Source: Nocardia otitidiscaviarum NBRC 14405 (GTDB lineage: Bacteria; Actinomycetota; Actinomycetes; Mycobacteriales; Mycobacteriaceae). From it: a stretch of DNA of 64,000 nt. The translations under genes were made by a program, and so were the position numbers. This document shows, piece by piece, positions 1 through 7,059 of this stretch. The notes beneath the pieces were generated by a model. The model made no database searches and had not been told where the DNA came from. It saw nothing but the letters and a program-made list of their open reading frames with translations. The stretch spans positions 1 to 64,000 of the forward strand of contig NZ_BAGD01000035.1 of the NCBI RefSeq assembly GCF_000308635.1, given 5' to 3'. Position 1 is the stretch's first letter. Each line of letters opens with the position of its first letter.

Positions 1-221
1 CCCTGGCCGCCGAGGCGGCGGGCAGCTTCCGCGCCGGCGCGGCACCGGGGGCGGGCTCGCCCATGATGGGCCCCATGGGTCCGGCGGGCGCGGGTGGTGC
101 GGGAGCGCAGAACCAGGGCGGCAAGGAGCGCAAGCGGCCGGAATGGCTCGAATCGGAGGAGTACCTGGAGGAGGCCATCGGCGCGCCGCCGATCGTGGCG
201 AAACCCGTGGTGGAGGACTGA
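1..221 (+). CDS. EspB-like ESX substrate, C-terminal fragment (cut by window edge)
   Basis: Only the last 72 codons are present, read in the frame ending with TGA at 219-221. The tail is Ala/Gly/Pro/Met-rich (SPMMGPMGPAGAGGAGAQ), then has a charged stretch and the end EAIGAPPIVAKPVVED. The same ending (AIGEPPIVAKPVVEG) closes the full-length EspB-like protein at 1258-3033, so this is a paralogue. The C-terminus of mycobacterial EspB has the same layout: an MPMG-rich linker followed by a short acidic helix ending in AVIG. It sits 4 nt before the next EspG-like start, suggesting translational coupling. The N-terminal PE/PPE-like part lies outside the window. Confidence 0.7.
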   Translation, partial: LAAEAAGSFRAGAAPGAGSPMMGPMGPAGAGGAGAQNQGGKERKRPEWLESEEYLEEAIGAPPIVAKPVVED

Positions 222-225
222 ACCG

Positions 226-1008
226 GTGCACCGGACCTGGAATCTCGGCGGCATGGAGCTGCTGGTCCTGTGGGAGGACACGAACGCGGAGTATCTGCCC
301 GCGCCCCTGATGTTCGCCACCGGCGCCGAATGGTGGGACGAACATCTGGCCGAGAAGGTGCGGACCCGGGAGGAGTTGCGCCACCGCGATCCAGCCCTCG
401 ATCGGGTGGTGGCCGCGCTGCGTACGCCCGACATCCGCATCGAGGTGCGCGGCCGAGACGGCGGTGGCATGTCGGGCCCGACCGGAGCCATCCGGTGTTT
501 CGGCGCCCGCTGCGGCGACCTCGGCTACCTCGTCACCCAGCGACCCGGTGAAACCCCGGGGCAGGCGGCGGGATTCACCATCGTGGAGTTCTACGCGGAG
601 GAACTTGCGCGGGAGGTGGTCGCCGCGCTCCCGGACATCGACGCGGGCCGCGGCCGCGACCTGGTGCTGGCGCAGCGGGAGAGCCGCGATCAGACCGACT
701 ACGGGTTCGGATTGTCTCCGGCCCATGAGACCTACCACGGTTCGGCGATCGACCGCGCCGCCGAATTTCTCGCCGCGCCCGCGGCCGGCATCGGCACCAT
801 CACCGTGGCACAGGGCTATTCCGCCTACGGCCCCCGCGGTATCGCGCGGTATCGACTCGGCTGGCGTGACCTCGTCGACGACGGCCGCTACCTGATCACC
901 GACGAGAACCCGCCCATGGCGGTGGCCGCCGACCGGCGGCGCATGCTCACCGCCATCGAGACCCGAATCGCCGAGGTGGCTTTCGTCCTCGACGACGAGC
1001 GGGTCTGA
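226..1008 (+). CDS. EspG-like ESX secretion chaperone, copy 1
   Basis: A 260-residue protein of the EspG type (PF14011-like), a cytosolic chaperone that holds hydrophobic ESX substrates soluble before export. It has the N-terminal strand ELLVLWED, a central GDLGYLVTQ strand and a C-terminal GPRGIARYRLGWRD...DDGRYLI block, all shared with the copies at 3038 and 25553. The GTG at 226 is chosen because it follows the upstream stop by 4 nt and starts the conserved HRTWNLGGMELLVLWED; an upstream in-frame ATG at 94 would run through the preceding gene. Its place directly behind an EspB-like gene suggests it serves that protein. An EspK-like role is also possible, since EspK is the reported EspB chaperone in mycobacteria. 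Confidence 0.7.
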   Translation: MHRTWNLGGMELLVLWEDTNAEYLPAPLMFATGAEWWDEHLAEKVRTREELRHRDPALDRVVAALRTPDIRIEVRGRDGGGMSGPTGAIRCFGARCGDLGYLVTQRPGETPGQAAGFTIVEFYAEELAREVVAALPDIDAGRGRDLVLAQRESRDQTDYGFGLSPAHETYHGSAIDRAAEFLAAPAAGIGTITVAQGYSAYGPRGIARYRLGWRDLVDDGRYLITDENPPMAVAADRRRMLTAIETRIAEVAFVLDDERV

Positions 1009-1257
1009 CCGGACGCTCCACGCTCCTCGTTCTCGAAGTCGACGGACTTCTCACCCGCCGGGGCACGCCTCGCCGCTGCACCGTGCGCGCCTGCGGCGCT
1101 CCGCGCTATGTTCGGTGGTTCGGTGCCTCGACGTCGTGATGCGTACACTTGCTGTTCACTTCATGGGTATCGCAGCGGCGCGGTTCCGGCAGGGGTAGGC
1201 GAGTCGGGCGCGCTCACGCTGCGCCACAGCGGCTTCGGGTGAGGGAGGAGCGATACG

Positions 1258-3033
1258 GTGGCCGAAGGCGACAATCCATGGACCGGTCTGGCGCAGCAGG
1301 CGCAGCAGGGGCAGCTGCGCATCACCGAGACCGCGGCACGGGAGGCGGCCAATTTCGCGGCCGACTCGGTGCATTCGCTGACCTCCGTCGGCACGTATGT
1401 GTCCTTCGTCAAGGAGCACAAGGGCTTCAGCGACAACAACCATTTGCAGAAGGCGCTCGCCCTCGCCTCCCGTTTCGATGCGCAGGGTCGCCGGCTCGAG
1501 GAGTCGCTCGGCAAGTTCATCGACTTGGTGACCGCCATGGGCGAAACGCTCATGATCGCGGGGAAGCTGTACGACGACGCCGAGACCGACTCCAAGGCGG
1601 CGTTCGACGGGCTCGGACCCGCCGCCGCGGAGCGGGACAGATCAATGCTGGGTCCCAATCCTCGCTACGGCCAGATCGAAGTGCCGATGCCGGACGGGCG
1701 GAAGACGGCAGCGGAGATCCTGTCCTCGAACTACAGCGACGTCAAGGCGGTCGGCACCGGTGCGGATGACCCGAACTTGCACTTCGACGACCGCTACTCC
1801 GACCCGATCGACCCCGAGGACCCGAACGGTCATACCGGCCAGTGGTTCCAGACCGCCCGGGAGGGCATGGATCCGCAGAAGGTGGCCAACAGCAGCGGTG
1901 ACTGGCAGTGGATCGCCGACCGCATCGATGAGGATTTCGACAATCTCACCGGCAGGCTGGAACGAATCGAGCAGGACGAGCAGTGGTCCGGTCAGGGCGC
2001 GGCCGCGGCCATCGCCGCGGCCAAACGCTTCAAGGCACAGGCCAACGACCTCACCACGGATATGCGCTCGATCTCGCGGAATCTGCTGTACGCGGCCGAA
2101 TGGCTGTGGGGGACACAGCAATCGCTGCCGCGGAATGTGGGGCAATACAGCCCCGAGATCCAGGAGTCGCTGGTGCAGTCCGCGATCCAGGGCTGGAAGC
2201 GGTACTACATCCCCGGCCTCACCGCATCCAGCCTCGCCATCCCGAAACTGGCCGATCCGACCGCACCGCCGCCTTCGCTGGATCCGGGCGGTAACAACAA
2301 CGGCGGCAACAACAACGGGGGCGGCACCGGCGGCGCTACGGGTGGCGGCGGTACGGGTGGCGGTGGCCGCGGCCTGAGCGCCGACCTTCAGCGGCAACTG
2401 GCCGCCGCGCGGCAGGCGGGATTGCCCCCGGACGCGGAGAACGGATCGCCCCGTCCGAATACGCCCTCTCCGGACGCGAATCGGGATCCGCGAGGGTCCC
2501 AGTCCGACTCGCGGACCGGCGGACAGCAGGGTCAGCAAGTCGCGCAGCAGTTGCAGAGCGCCGTGGACCAGGGGGTGCAATCGGCGCAGCAGGCCGCGGA
2601 ACAGGCTCAGCAGGCGTTGGCCCAGCAGGCGCAGAACGATGTGCGGAACCAGTCGGCGAACGCACCGTTGGCGGGAATGCCCGCCGCGCTCAACGACCTC
2701 GCCAAGAAGGTGGGTGCCGGTGGACCGAAAGGGGGCGGCGGCGCACCGGGCGGCGGCGGTCCGCAGACTCAGCTCAGCGCAAACAGTCCCGCCTCGAAGC
2801 TCTTTCCCCGCGCCGCCCTGTCCGTCGATGCCGTCGGTACCGTCCGGGCCGGTCTCGCCACCGGCGCGGGCATGCCCATGAGCGGGCCGATGGGACCCGC
2901 GGGCGCTCCGGGTGCGGGTGCTCAGAATCAGGGCAAGGAACACAAGCGCCCGGACTTCCTCGATTCCGACGAGCATCTCGCCGACGCCATCGGTGAACCG
3001 CCGATCGTGGCGAAGCCCGTCGTGGAGGGGTGA
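1258..3033 (+). CDS. EspB-like secreted ESX substrate (PE-PPE-like fold with Gly/Pro/Gln tail), copy 2
   Basis: A 591-residue protein with the hallmarks of EspB. An N-terminal helical region contains a YxxxE export motif (YDDAE, residues 105-109), a second helical region contains WxG (WSG, residues 243-245), and the tail is low complexity with Asn-Gly repeats, a Gln/Ala-rich helix and the EspB-like ending PMGPAGAPG...EHLADAIG. In mycobacteria EspB is an ESX-1 substrate, cleaved at its C-terminus by MycP1, that forms ring-shaped oligomers; whether that holds here is inference. The GTG start follows GGAGGAG by 7 nt. It opens a run of seven same-strand genes and lies 4 nt before its EspG-like partner. 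About 36 percent of its length is disordered tail. Confidence 0.75.
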   Translation: MAEGDNPWTGLAQQAQQGQLRITETAAREAANFAADSVHSLTSVGTYVSFVKEHKGFSDNNHLQKALALASRFDAQGRRLEESLGKFIDLVTAMGETLMIAGKLYDDAETDSKAAFDGLGPAAAERDRSMLGPNPRYGQIEVPMPDGRKTAAEILSSNYSDVKAVGTGADDPNLHFDDRYSDPIDPEDPNGHTGQWFQTAREGMDPQKVANSSGDWQWIADRIDEDFDNLTGRLERIEQDEQWSGQGAAAAIAAAKRFKAQANDLTTDMRSISRNLLYAAEWLWGTQQSLPRNVGQYSPEIQESLVQSAIQGWKRYYIPGLTASSLAIPKLADPTAPPPSLDPGGNNNGGNNNGGGTGGATGGGGTGGGGRGLSADLQRQLAAARQAGLPPDAENGSPRPNTPSPDANRDPRGSQSDSRTGGQQGQQVAQQLQSAVDQGVQSAQQAAEQAQQALAQQAQNDVRNQSANAPLAGMPAALNDLAKKVGAGGPKGGGGAPGGGGPQTQLSANSPASKLFPRAALSVDAVGTVRAGLATGAGMPMSGPMGPAGAPGAGAQNQGKEHKRPDFLDSDEHLADAIGEPPIVAKPVVEG

Positions 3034-3037
3034 ATCG

Positions 3038-3835
3038 GTGGAAACGGAATCGGCGTTGCGCACCTGGACGCTCACCGATCTGGAGTTGTTGGTGCTCTGG
3101 GAGGATCTCGGTGCGGAATTCCTGCCCTGGCCACTGGTATTCGCCAGCCGCACCGAATGGTGGAGCGAGCATCTGGAGAACCTGGCCCGCACCCGCGACA
3201 CCCTGCGGGATCGAGATCGTGCCGTCGACGAGGTGCTCCGGGCCGTGCATGCCCCCGATCTCCGCATCGCGGTGTTCGGACAGAACGGGTGCGATCCGCA
3301 CGATCCGCACGGCAGTATCCGCATCCTCGGCGCGCGGTGTGGTGATCTCGCCTATCTGGTGACGCAGCTCCCCGGTGAAACGGTCCGGCACAGCAGCGGA
3401 TTCACGATCGCCGAGTACTACGCGAACGAACTGGCCGAACGCGTGGTCGCGGCGCTGCCGGATGTCGGCGCCGGGCGGGGCCGGGAGATCGTGCTGGCCG
3501 GACGGGAGGACTCCGCCGAGGTGGATTACGGTTTCGGTCTTTCGCCGGCACACGAAACCATGGACGGATCGGTCGTGGACCGTGCCGCCGATTTCCTCGC
3601 GGCGCCCGCGTCTACCGTGGGCACCATCGACGTGGTGCAGGGGCGCTCCCGGTTCGGCCCGCGTGGCCTCGCCAGATACCGGCTGGAATGGCGAGACCTG
3701 ACCGACGACGGCCGATATGTGATCATCGACGAGTACCCGCGAGTAGCCGTCGCCGCCGACCGCGGTCGACTGACAGCCACCCTGCACAACCGGATGGCCG
3801 AGGTCATGCTGGTACTCGAAGACGAACACGTGTGA
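3038..3835 (+). CDS. EspG-like ESX secretion chaperone, copy 2
   Basis: A 265-residue EspG-family protein close to the copies at 226 and 25553. It shares LELLVLWEDL near the N-terminus, GDLAYLVTQLPGET in the middle, DYGFGLSPAHET, and GPRGLARYRLEWRDLTDDGRYVI near the C-terminus. The GTG start lies 4 nt after the EspB-like stop, so the two are probably translationally coupled and act as a substrate-chaperone pair. No signal peptide or membrane helix is visible, as expected for a cytosolic chaperone. It is followed 16 nt later by an EspD/EspH-like gene. The EspG family call is firm; which substrate it binds is inferred from position only. Confidence 0.72.
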   Translation: METESALRTWTLTDLELLVLWEDLGAEFLPWPLVFASRTEWWSEHLENLARTRDTLRDRDRAVDEVLRAVHAPDLRIAVFGQNGCDPHDPHGSIRILGARCGDLAYLVTQLPGETVRHSSGFTIAEYYANELAERVVAALPDVGAGRGREIVLAGREDSAEVDYGFGLSPAHETMDGSVVDRAADFLAAPASTVGTIDVVQGRSRFGPRGLARYRLEWRDLTDDGRYVIIDEYPRVAVAADRGRLTATLHNRMAEVMLVLEDEHV

Positions 3836-3851
3836 AAGGCTGGATCAGCCA

Positions 3852-4196
3852 ATGGGATACGACCCCGAACCCTTCCCGACCGAGTTCACGGCGTCGTCCC
3901 GGACGGGTTCGGTGGTGGTCACCACCACCGAACAGGGCCTGCCGCTGGGCATCGAGGTCGACCGCGACCGATTGCGCGGCGATCTGGGGCCGTTGGCCCG
4001 CGAGATCGTACTGCTGTGCCGGCAGGCGGCCAGCCGCGCCGGCATGGAACGGCGCGAGCATTTGCGCGCCGCCGGGCTTGCCCCGGAACACCTGGCGCTG
4101 ACCAGGCTGCCCACCGCCGAGGAGGTGGCGCGCCAGGAGTACGCCGACGAGCAGGACTACGAAGACGAACCGGATAGTTGGTTGCGCCCGGTCTGA
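3852..4196 (+). CDS. EspD/EspH-like ESX accessory protein (DUF2694-type), copy 1
   Basis: A 114-residue acidic protein. The core SVVVTTTEQGLPLGIEVD, followed by a helical stretch (LAREIVLLCRQAASRAG) and an end like LPTAEEVARQEYADEQDYE, matches the layout of EspD and EspH, which have a TVTNPxGxVSVSTLMDGR core, a helix with LAxEIxxIADLARQKA and a final LPTPEEAAAAEAEVFATRY. EspD stabilises EspA/EspC in mycobacteria, and EspH is needed for export of EspE/EspF; the function here is inferred. It follows the EspG-like gene by 16 nt and precedes the YbaB-like gene by 43 nt. Its paralogue at 26464 has the same neighbours. Similarity is at motif level only. Confidence 0.6.
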   Translation: MGYDPEPFPTEFTASSRTGSVVVTTTEQGLPLGIEVDRDRLRGDLGPLAREIVLLCRQAASRAGMERREHLRAAGLAPEHLALTRLPTAEEVARQEYADEQDYEDEPDSWLRPV

Positions 4197-4239
4197 TCTC
4201 CGCGATACACCAGAGGTCAGGGAATGAGAGGGGATTCGC

Positions 4240-4545
4240 GTGATCGAGTCGATGGACGAGCTGCAGGCGCGGGTGAACGGCCAGCTGAACCGGCTGTTGG
4301 ATTTGCAGGACGCCATGGTCGCGGTGCGGATGCGGGAAACCTCACCGGACGGCGCGATCACCGTCGAGGTCGACGGCAACGGCGGACTGGTCGACCTGGA
4401 ACTCGGCACCCCGGTATCGCGGATGTCGCCCGAGGAGTTCGAGCGCGTCCTGGTGGATACCTGCGCCACGGCGGCGGGGCGGGTCTTCGCGGAACGGTCG
4501 CGACTGGTGGTGGACTTCAACGACGAAATGGCCACCGGGAAATAA
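4240..4545 (+). CDS. YbaB/EbfC-like (EspL-like) small protein, copy 1
   Basis: A 101-residue protein of the YbaB/EbfC fold: an N-terminal helix (MDELQARVNGQLNRLLDL), a central beta hairpin with the family pattern GAITVEVDGNGGLVDLELG, then a C-terminal helix. EspL of the mycobacterial ESX-1 locus is a protein of this type, encoded next to espB and espK and needed for stable EspA/EspB-class substrates. The GTG at 4240 has a GAGAGGGG ribosome site; an ATG at 4252 is an alternative start. It lies in the esp cassette between the EspD/H-like and EspC-like genes. YbaB proteins can bind DNA, but the context favours a secretion-accessory role. Confidence 0.68.
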   Translation: MIESMDELQARVNGQLNRLLDLQDAMVAVRMRETSPDGAITVEVDGNGGLVDLELGTPVSRMSPEEFERVLVDTCATAAGRVFAERSRLVVDFNDEMATGK

Positions 4546-4662
4546 CCATTCGGCCGCCAACTGTTAACCGTGATCGCCGGAAGTTCGTGGAAGATTACCT
4601 CGAATTGGCGAATCTTATTCTCGTAGACTACATTTCGAACGTAACTTGTTGACGGGAGCATT
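4546..4662 (+). promoter_or_regulatory. AT-richer leader upstream of the EspC-like gene
   Basis: This 117-bp gap is clearly poorer in GC than its surroundings. It contains a GTTAAC core (4563-4568) and a TAGACT hexamer (4624-4629) that could act as a -10 element. The gap at the same place in the second cassette (27141-27241) is similarly AT-rich and also carries GTTAAC. This suggests that the EspC-EspA-PE part of the cassette has its own promoter. No -35 element at proper spacing could be identified, so this is tentative. Confidence 0.3.
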
Positions 4663-4980
4663 ATGAGCAATCTCATTGCAACACCCGACGCGATCCGCGG
4701 CTACGGGGATGCTTCTGCCGCCATGGCCGGTGCGGTGCTCGGCGCCGCCAGCACCGACCAAGCCGCCACCATTGCCGCGATCGTGCCCGTCTTCGGCTTG
4801 ATCGGCCAGGATTTCCTGGCGGCTTTCGCCTACGCGCAGGCCAATCACTTCTCCTCCGCCGCCGAACTCGCGGCCGTGCACGCCGGTACCGCGGTGGCCG
4901 CGTACGAGGCCGCCGGGACCTACGAGGCGGTCGACGCCGGGTCCGGCACCGATTTCCTCAACCTCACCGCGCAGCTATGA
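4663..4980 (+). CDS. EspC-like secreted ESX substrate, copy 1
   Basis: A 105-residue helical-hairpin protein of the EspC type (PF10824-like). It has the family feel of a compact alanine-rich N-terminal helix, the turn region VPVFGLIGQDFLAAFAYAQA, then AELAAVHAG and a C-terminal YxxxD export motif (YEAVD, residues 87-91). EspC is co-secreted with EspA in mycobacteria. Here the stop overlaps the start of the EspA-like gene (ATGA at 4977-4980), which fits a one-to-one substrate complex. The ATG has GGGAG about 5 nt upstream. Its paralogue at 27242 shares the VPVFGLIGQDFL block almost exactly. Confidence 0.7.
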   Translation: MSNLIATPDAIRGYGDASAAMAGAVLGAASTDQAATIAAIVPVFGLIGQDFLAAFAYAQANHFSSAAELAAVHAGTAVAAYEAAGTYEAVDAGSGTDFLNLTAQL

Positions 4981-6230
4981 ACCCGGTCCCGACCTCCGCG
5001 CCGGGACCGCTGGACCCCACCGTGCTGGACGCGTTGCGCGGCACGGCCCTCGGACCGCTGTTGGACCGGCCGGTCAACTCGATCCTGAAAGATATGGGCC
5101 TGCCGCAGCTGCCCGACCTGCCACCGGCCCCGCCGCTGCCCGAACTGCCCCCGCTGCCGCTGATCGACCTGGCCGCGCTCACCCGACCGCTCACCGATCT
5201 GGCTTCCAGCTTCGGTACCGGCCAGCTCGGCGACACCGGCGGACAGGATCCGATACAGGCGCTGTCCGGGGTCGCCAGTGCCCTGCAGCAGGCGATGACG
5301 CTCGCTACCAGCATCATGCAGCTGGCGTCTTCGCTGTGGCAGGGTGCCGGCGCGGCCGGCGCCGCCGAGAAGGGGACAGCGGCTGCCTCGGACGCGGCCG
5401 AACTCCAGGTACAGGGTGCGCAGCAGAAGACCGTGCTGGCCGGTGCGGCGGGCACGGTCGCGACCGGCGCGGCCAGCATGGCGGCCATCATCACGAAGTA
5501 CATCACCGCGCTGGCGGCGTCGGCGCCCTTCCTGGTGACACCTCCGGGCCAGATCTTCGTGCTGACACTGACCACCGAGACGGCCGCGGAGGCGACGGCC
5601 GTGGTCGCCAAGACCAGGGCCGAGCTGACCGGCCACAGCGCCTCCATGACCGCGGCGGGCGAGAAGGTGAAGGTCACCAACGCCCCGCAGGGCGTGGATC
5701 CGATGCAGCACGTATCGCAGCTGCTCGGATTGGTGCAACCGTTGATGGGCATGGCCACCACCGGTGCGCAGACGGTCAAGCAGTTGCACGACATCAGCCA
5801 GCCCACGACGCAGCCCGAGGACGAACAGCGGACCACCGATACGGAGTCCGCCGGTCTCGCCACCCCGGAGGCCATGGGCGGACCCGTCGGGGCCGTGGCC
5901 GGACTCGGCGCAGCCGGCGCGGGAACGCAGCTGAGCCAGTGGTCCGGGGCACGTGCCGCCGCCGGTACGACTCCCAGCGCGCCCGCCGCCGTGACCGAAT
6001 CGACCACCCCGGCCACCCGCACGGTGGGAACGGGCGGTACGGGCATGGTGCCGATGGGCGCGGGCGCCGGACTCGCCGCACGTGCCGGTGACGCCGACTC
6101 CGGCGATCACGAGGTACGCACCCAGTTGGTCACATCCGAACACGGTGACGCCGTGGTGGGTGATATGGGCAACACCGCGACCCCGGTGGTCGGCGCGGTG
6201 GGGACGCAGACTCCGCACGTCGAACGCTGA
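4977..6230 (+). CDS. EspA-like secreted ESX substrate, copy 1
   Basis: A 417-residue protein encoded in four-base overlap with the EspC-like gene, mirroring the EspA/EspC partnership. The N-terminus (LDPTVLDALRGTALGPLLDR) leads into a Pro/Leu stretch, a helical region with WxG (WQG, residues 121-123), a long helical core (ITKYITALAASAPFLVTPPG) and a Gly/Ala/Met-rich disordered tail. EspA has a comparable plan, with a helical domain with WxG followed by a GMGG-rich tail. The paralogue at 27553 is alignable along its whole length but has WQS at the WxG site. Primary identity to EspA is low, so the name rests on architecture, gene pairing and tail composition. Confidence 0.55.
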   Translation: MNPVPTSAPGPLDPTVLDALRGTALGPLLDRPVNSILKDMGLPQLPDLPPAPPLPELPPLPLIDLAALTRPLTDLASSFGTGQLGDTGGQDPIQALSGVASALQQAMTLATSIMQLASSLWQGAGAAGAAEKGTAAASDAAELQVQGAQQKTVLAGAAGTVATGAASMAAIITKYITALAASAPFLVTPPGQIFVLTLTTETAAEATAVVAKTRAELTGHSASMTAAGEKVKVTNAPQGVDPMQHVSQLLGLVQPLMGMATTGAQTVKQLHDISQPTTQPEDEQRTTDTESAGLATPEAMGGPVGAVAGLGAAGAGTQLSQWSGARAAAGTTPSAPAAVTESTTPATRTVGTGGTGMVPMGAGAGLAARAGDADSGDHEVRTQLVTSEHGDAVVGDMGNTATPVVGAVGTQTPHVER

Positions 6231-6260
6231 CCCTGTAGGATGCCGTCGAAGGGAGGGACA

Positions 6261-6590
6261 ATGAGCGAATTCAACTTGGGCGCTGTACGTTTCGACAAGG
6301 ACACGGCACTGTCCGCGGCGGCTGCGCTGGACACGCTGGCGGACAACCTGGAGGCCGCGGTGCGCGCGGAAGCGCCGGTGCTGCCGGTGGCGGCGGCCGG
6401 AGCCGACGAGGTCTCGGTGCAGGCGGCCAACACCCTGACCGCGGTCGGCGCATCCTTCACCACCCAGTCCGACCTCGGCATCGCGGAACTGCGCAAACTG
6501 GCCGCGGCATTGCGCGATCAGGTGAGTACCTTCACCCGGGTGGAGGCCGACTCCGTCGCCGACTTCTCCGCCATCTCGACACTGGGCTGA
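6261..6590 (+). CDS. PE-like secreted protein, copy 1 (no PPE partner next to it)
   Basis: A 109-residue protein with the PE-domain core AAAGADEVSVQAANTLTAVGASF (residues 44-66), which closely resembles the PE signature AAGADEVSxxxAxLFxxHG. A second helix ends in FTRVE (residues 91-95), at the place of the usual YxxxD/E export signal, so the Tyr is replaced by Phe. The ATG follows GGGAGGG by 3-4 nt. It is the last gene of the first esp cassette. In the second cassette the equivalent gene at 28916 is followed by a PPE gene; here the next gene is the convergent toxin island, so the PPE partner is missing or lies elsewhere. Confidence 0.65.
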   Translation: MSEFNLGAVRFDKDTALSAAAALDTLADNLEAAVRAEAPVLPVAAAGADEVSVQAANTLTAVGASFTTQSDLGIAELRKLAAALRDQVSTFTRVEADSVADFSAISTLG

Positions 6591-6681
6591 ATCCGGCCGG
6601 TGTCGAATCCGGACGGTTCGCCGTCGACCGAGCGCGCCCCCATCGACCGGCGGGAGTGCGCCCGGTCGGGCGGGCCGCCGC

Positions 6682-7059
6682 TCACCCGCCGATGACGAGT
6701 TCCACCGCGCGGTCCTTGGCGGCCTCGGCCACCTCGCCGATCCGGAATCCGCGCTCCGCCATATGCGCCAGCAGGTCCGGCTCCGGTGGCAATCCGTATT
6801 TGCGCAGATAGTGCGGAACCGATCCGGCCCAGACCCATTCGCCGTCGGTACGGAAGTTCAACGGCACGTCGCGTTCTCGCGGCGCGAACTCGTCCACGTC
6901 GAAGCCGCGCGCGGCCAGCACCACGGGAGCCGCCTCCAGATAGGTGAGGACGGCGTCCAAGACGGCGGGGTCCACCGCCACCCGATCGGCGTGCGGGCGG
7001 CCGTCGCCGTCGCGCCCGTCGTACACCCGCGCCAGGCGGGGGCTGGATTGCCGACTCAT
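6682..7059 (-). CDS. Hypothetical protein downstream of SUKH immunity gene, possible second immunity protein
   Basis: A 125-residue protein I do not recognise by name. It is soluble with no signal peptide; its distinctive block is VPLNFRTDGEWVWAGSVPHYL followed by GLPPEPDLLAHM and a C-terminal helix AKDRAVELVI. I have the impression that similar short proteins occur at actinobacterial toxin loci, but cannot verify this. Its ATG at 7059 overlaps the stop of the SUKH gene (ATGA), so toxin, SUKH gene and this gene form one translationally coupled minus-strand operon. It ends 92 nt from the convergent PE-like gene. An immunity or accessory role is inferred from position. Confidence 0.5.
   Translation of the reverse strand: MSRQSSPRLARVYDGRDGDGRPHADRVAVDPAVLDAVLTYLEAAPVVLAARGFDVDEFAPRERDVPLNFRTDGEWVWAGSVPHYLRKYGLPPEPDLLAHMAERGFRIGEVAEAAKDRAVELVIGG

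Noticed and set aside
94..225. Longer start of the first EspG-like gene at 94
   Set aside because: It would run through the end of the EspB-like gene and gives an Arg-rich sequence unlike the two paralogues.
1009..1257. Frames at 888-1148 (minus) and 1149-1769 (plus)
   Set aside because: Both overlap EspG- or EspB-like coding regions in other frames and have Arg-rich composition. The gap itself shows only a weak 6-bp inverted repeat (1035-1050).
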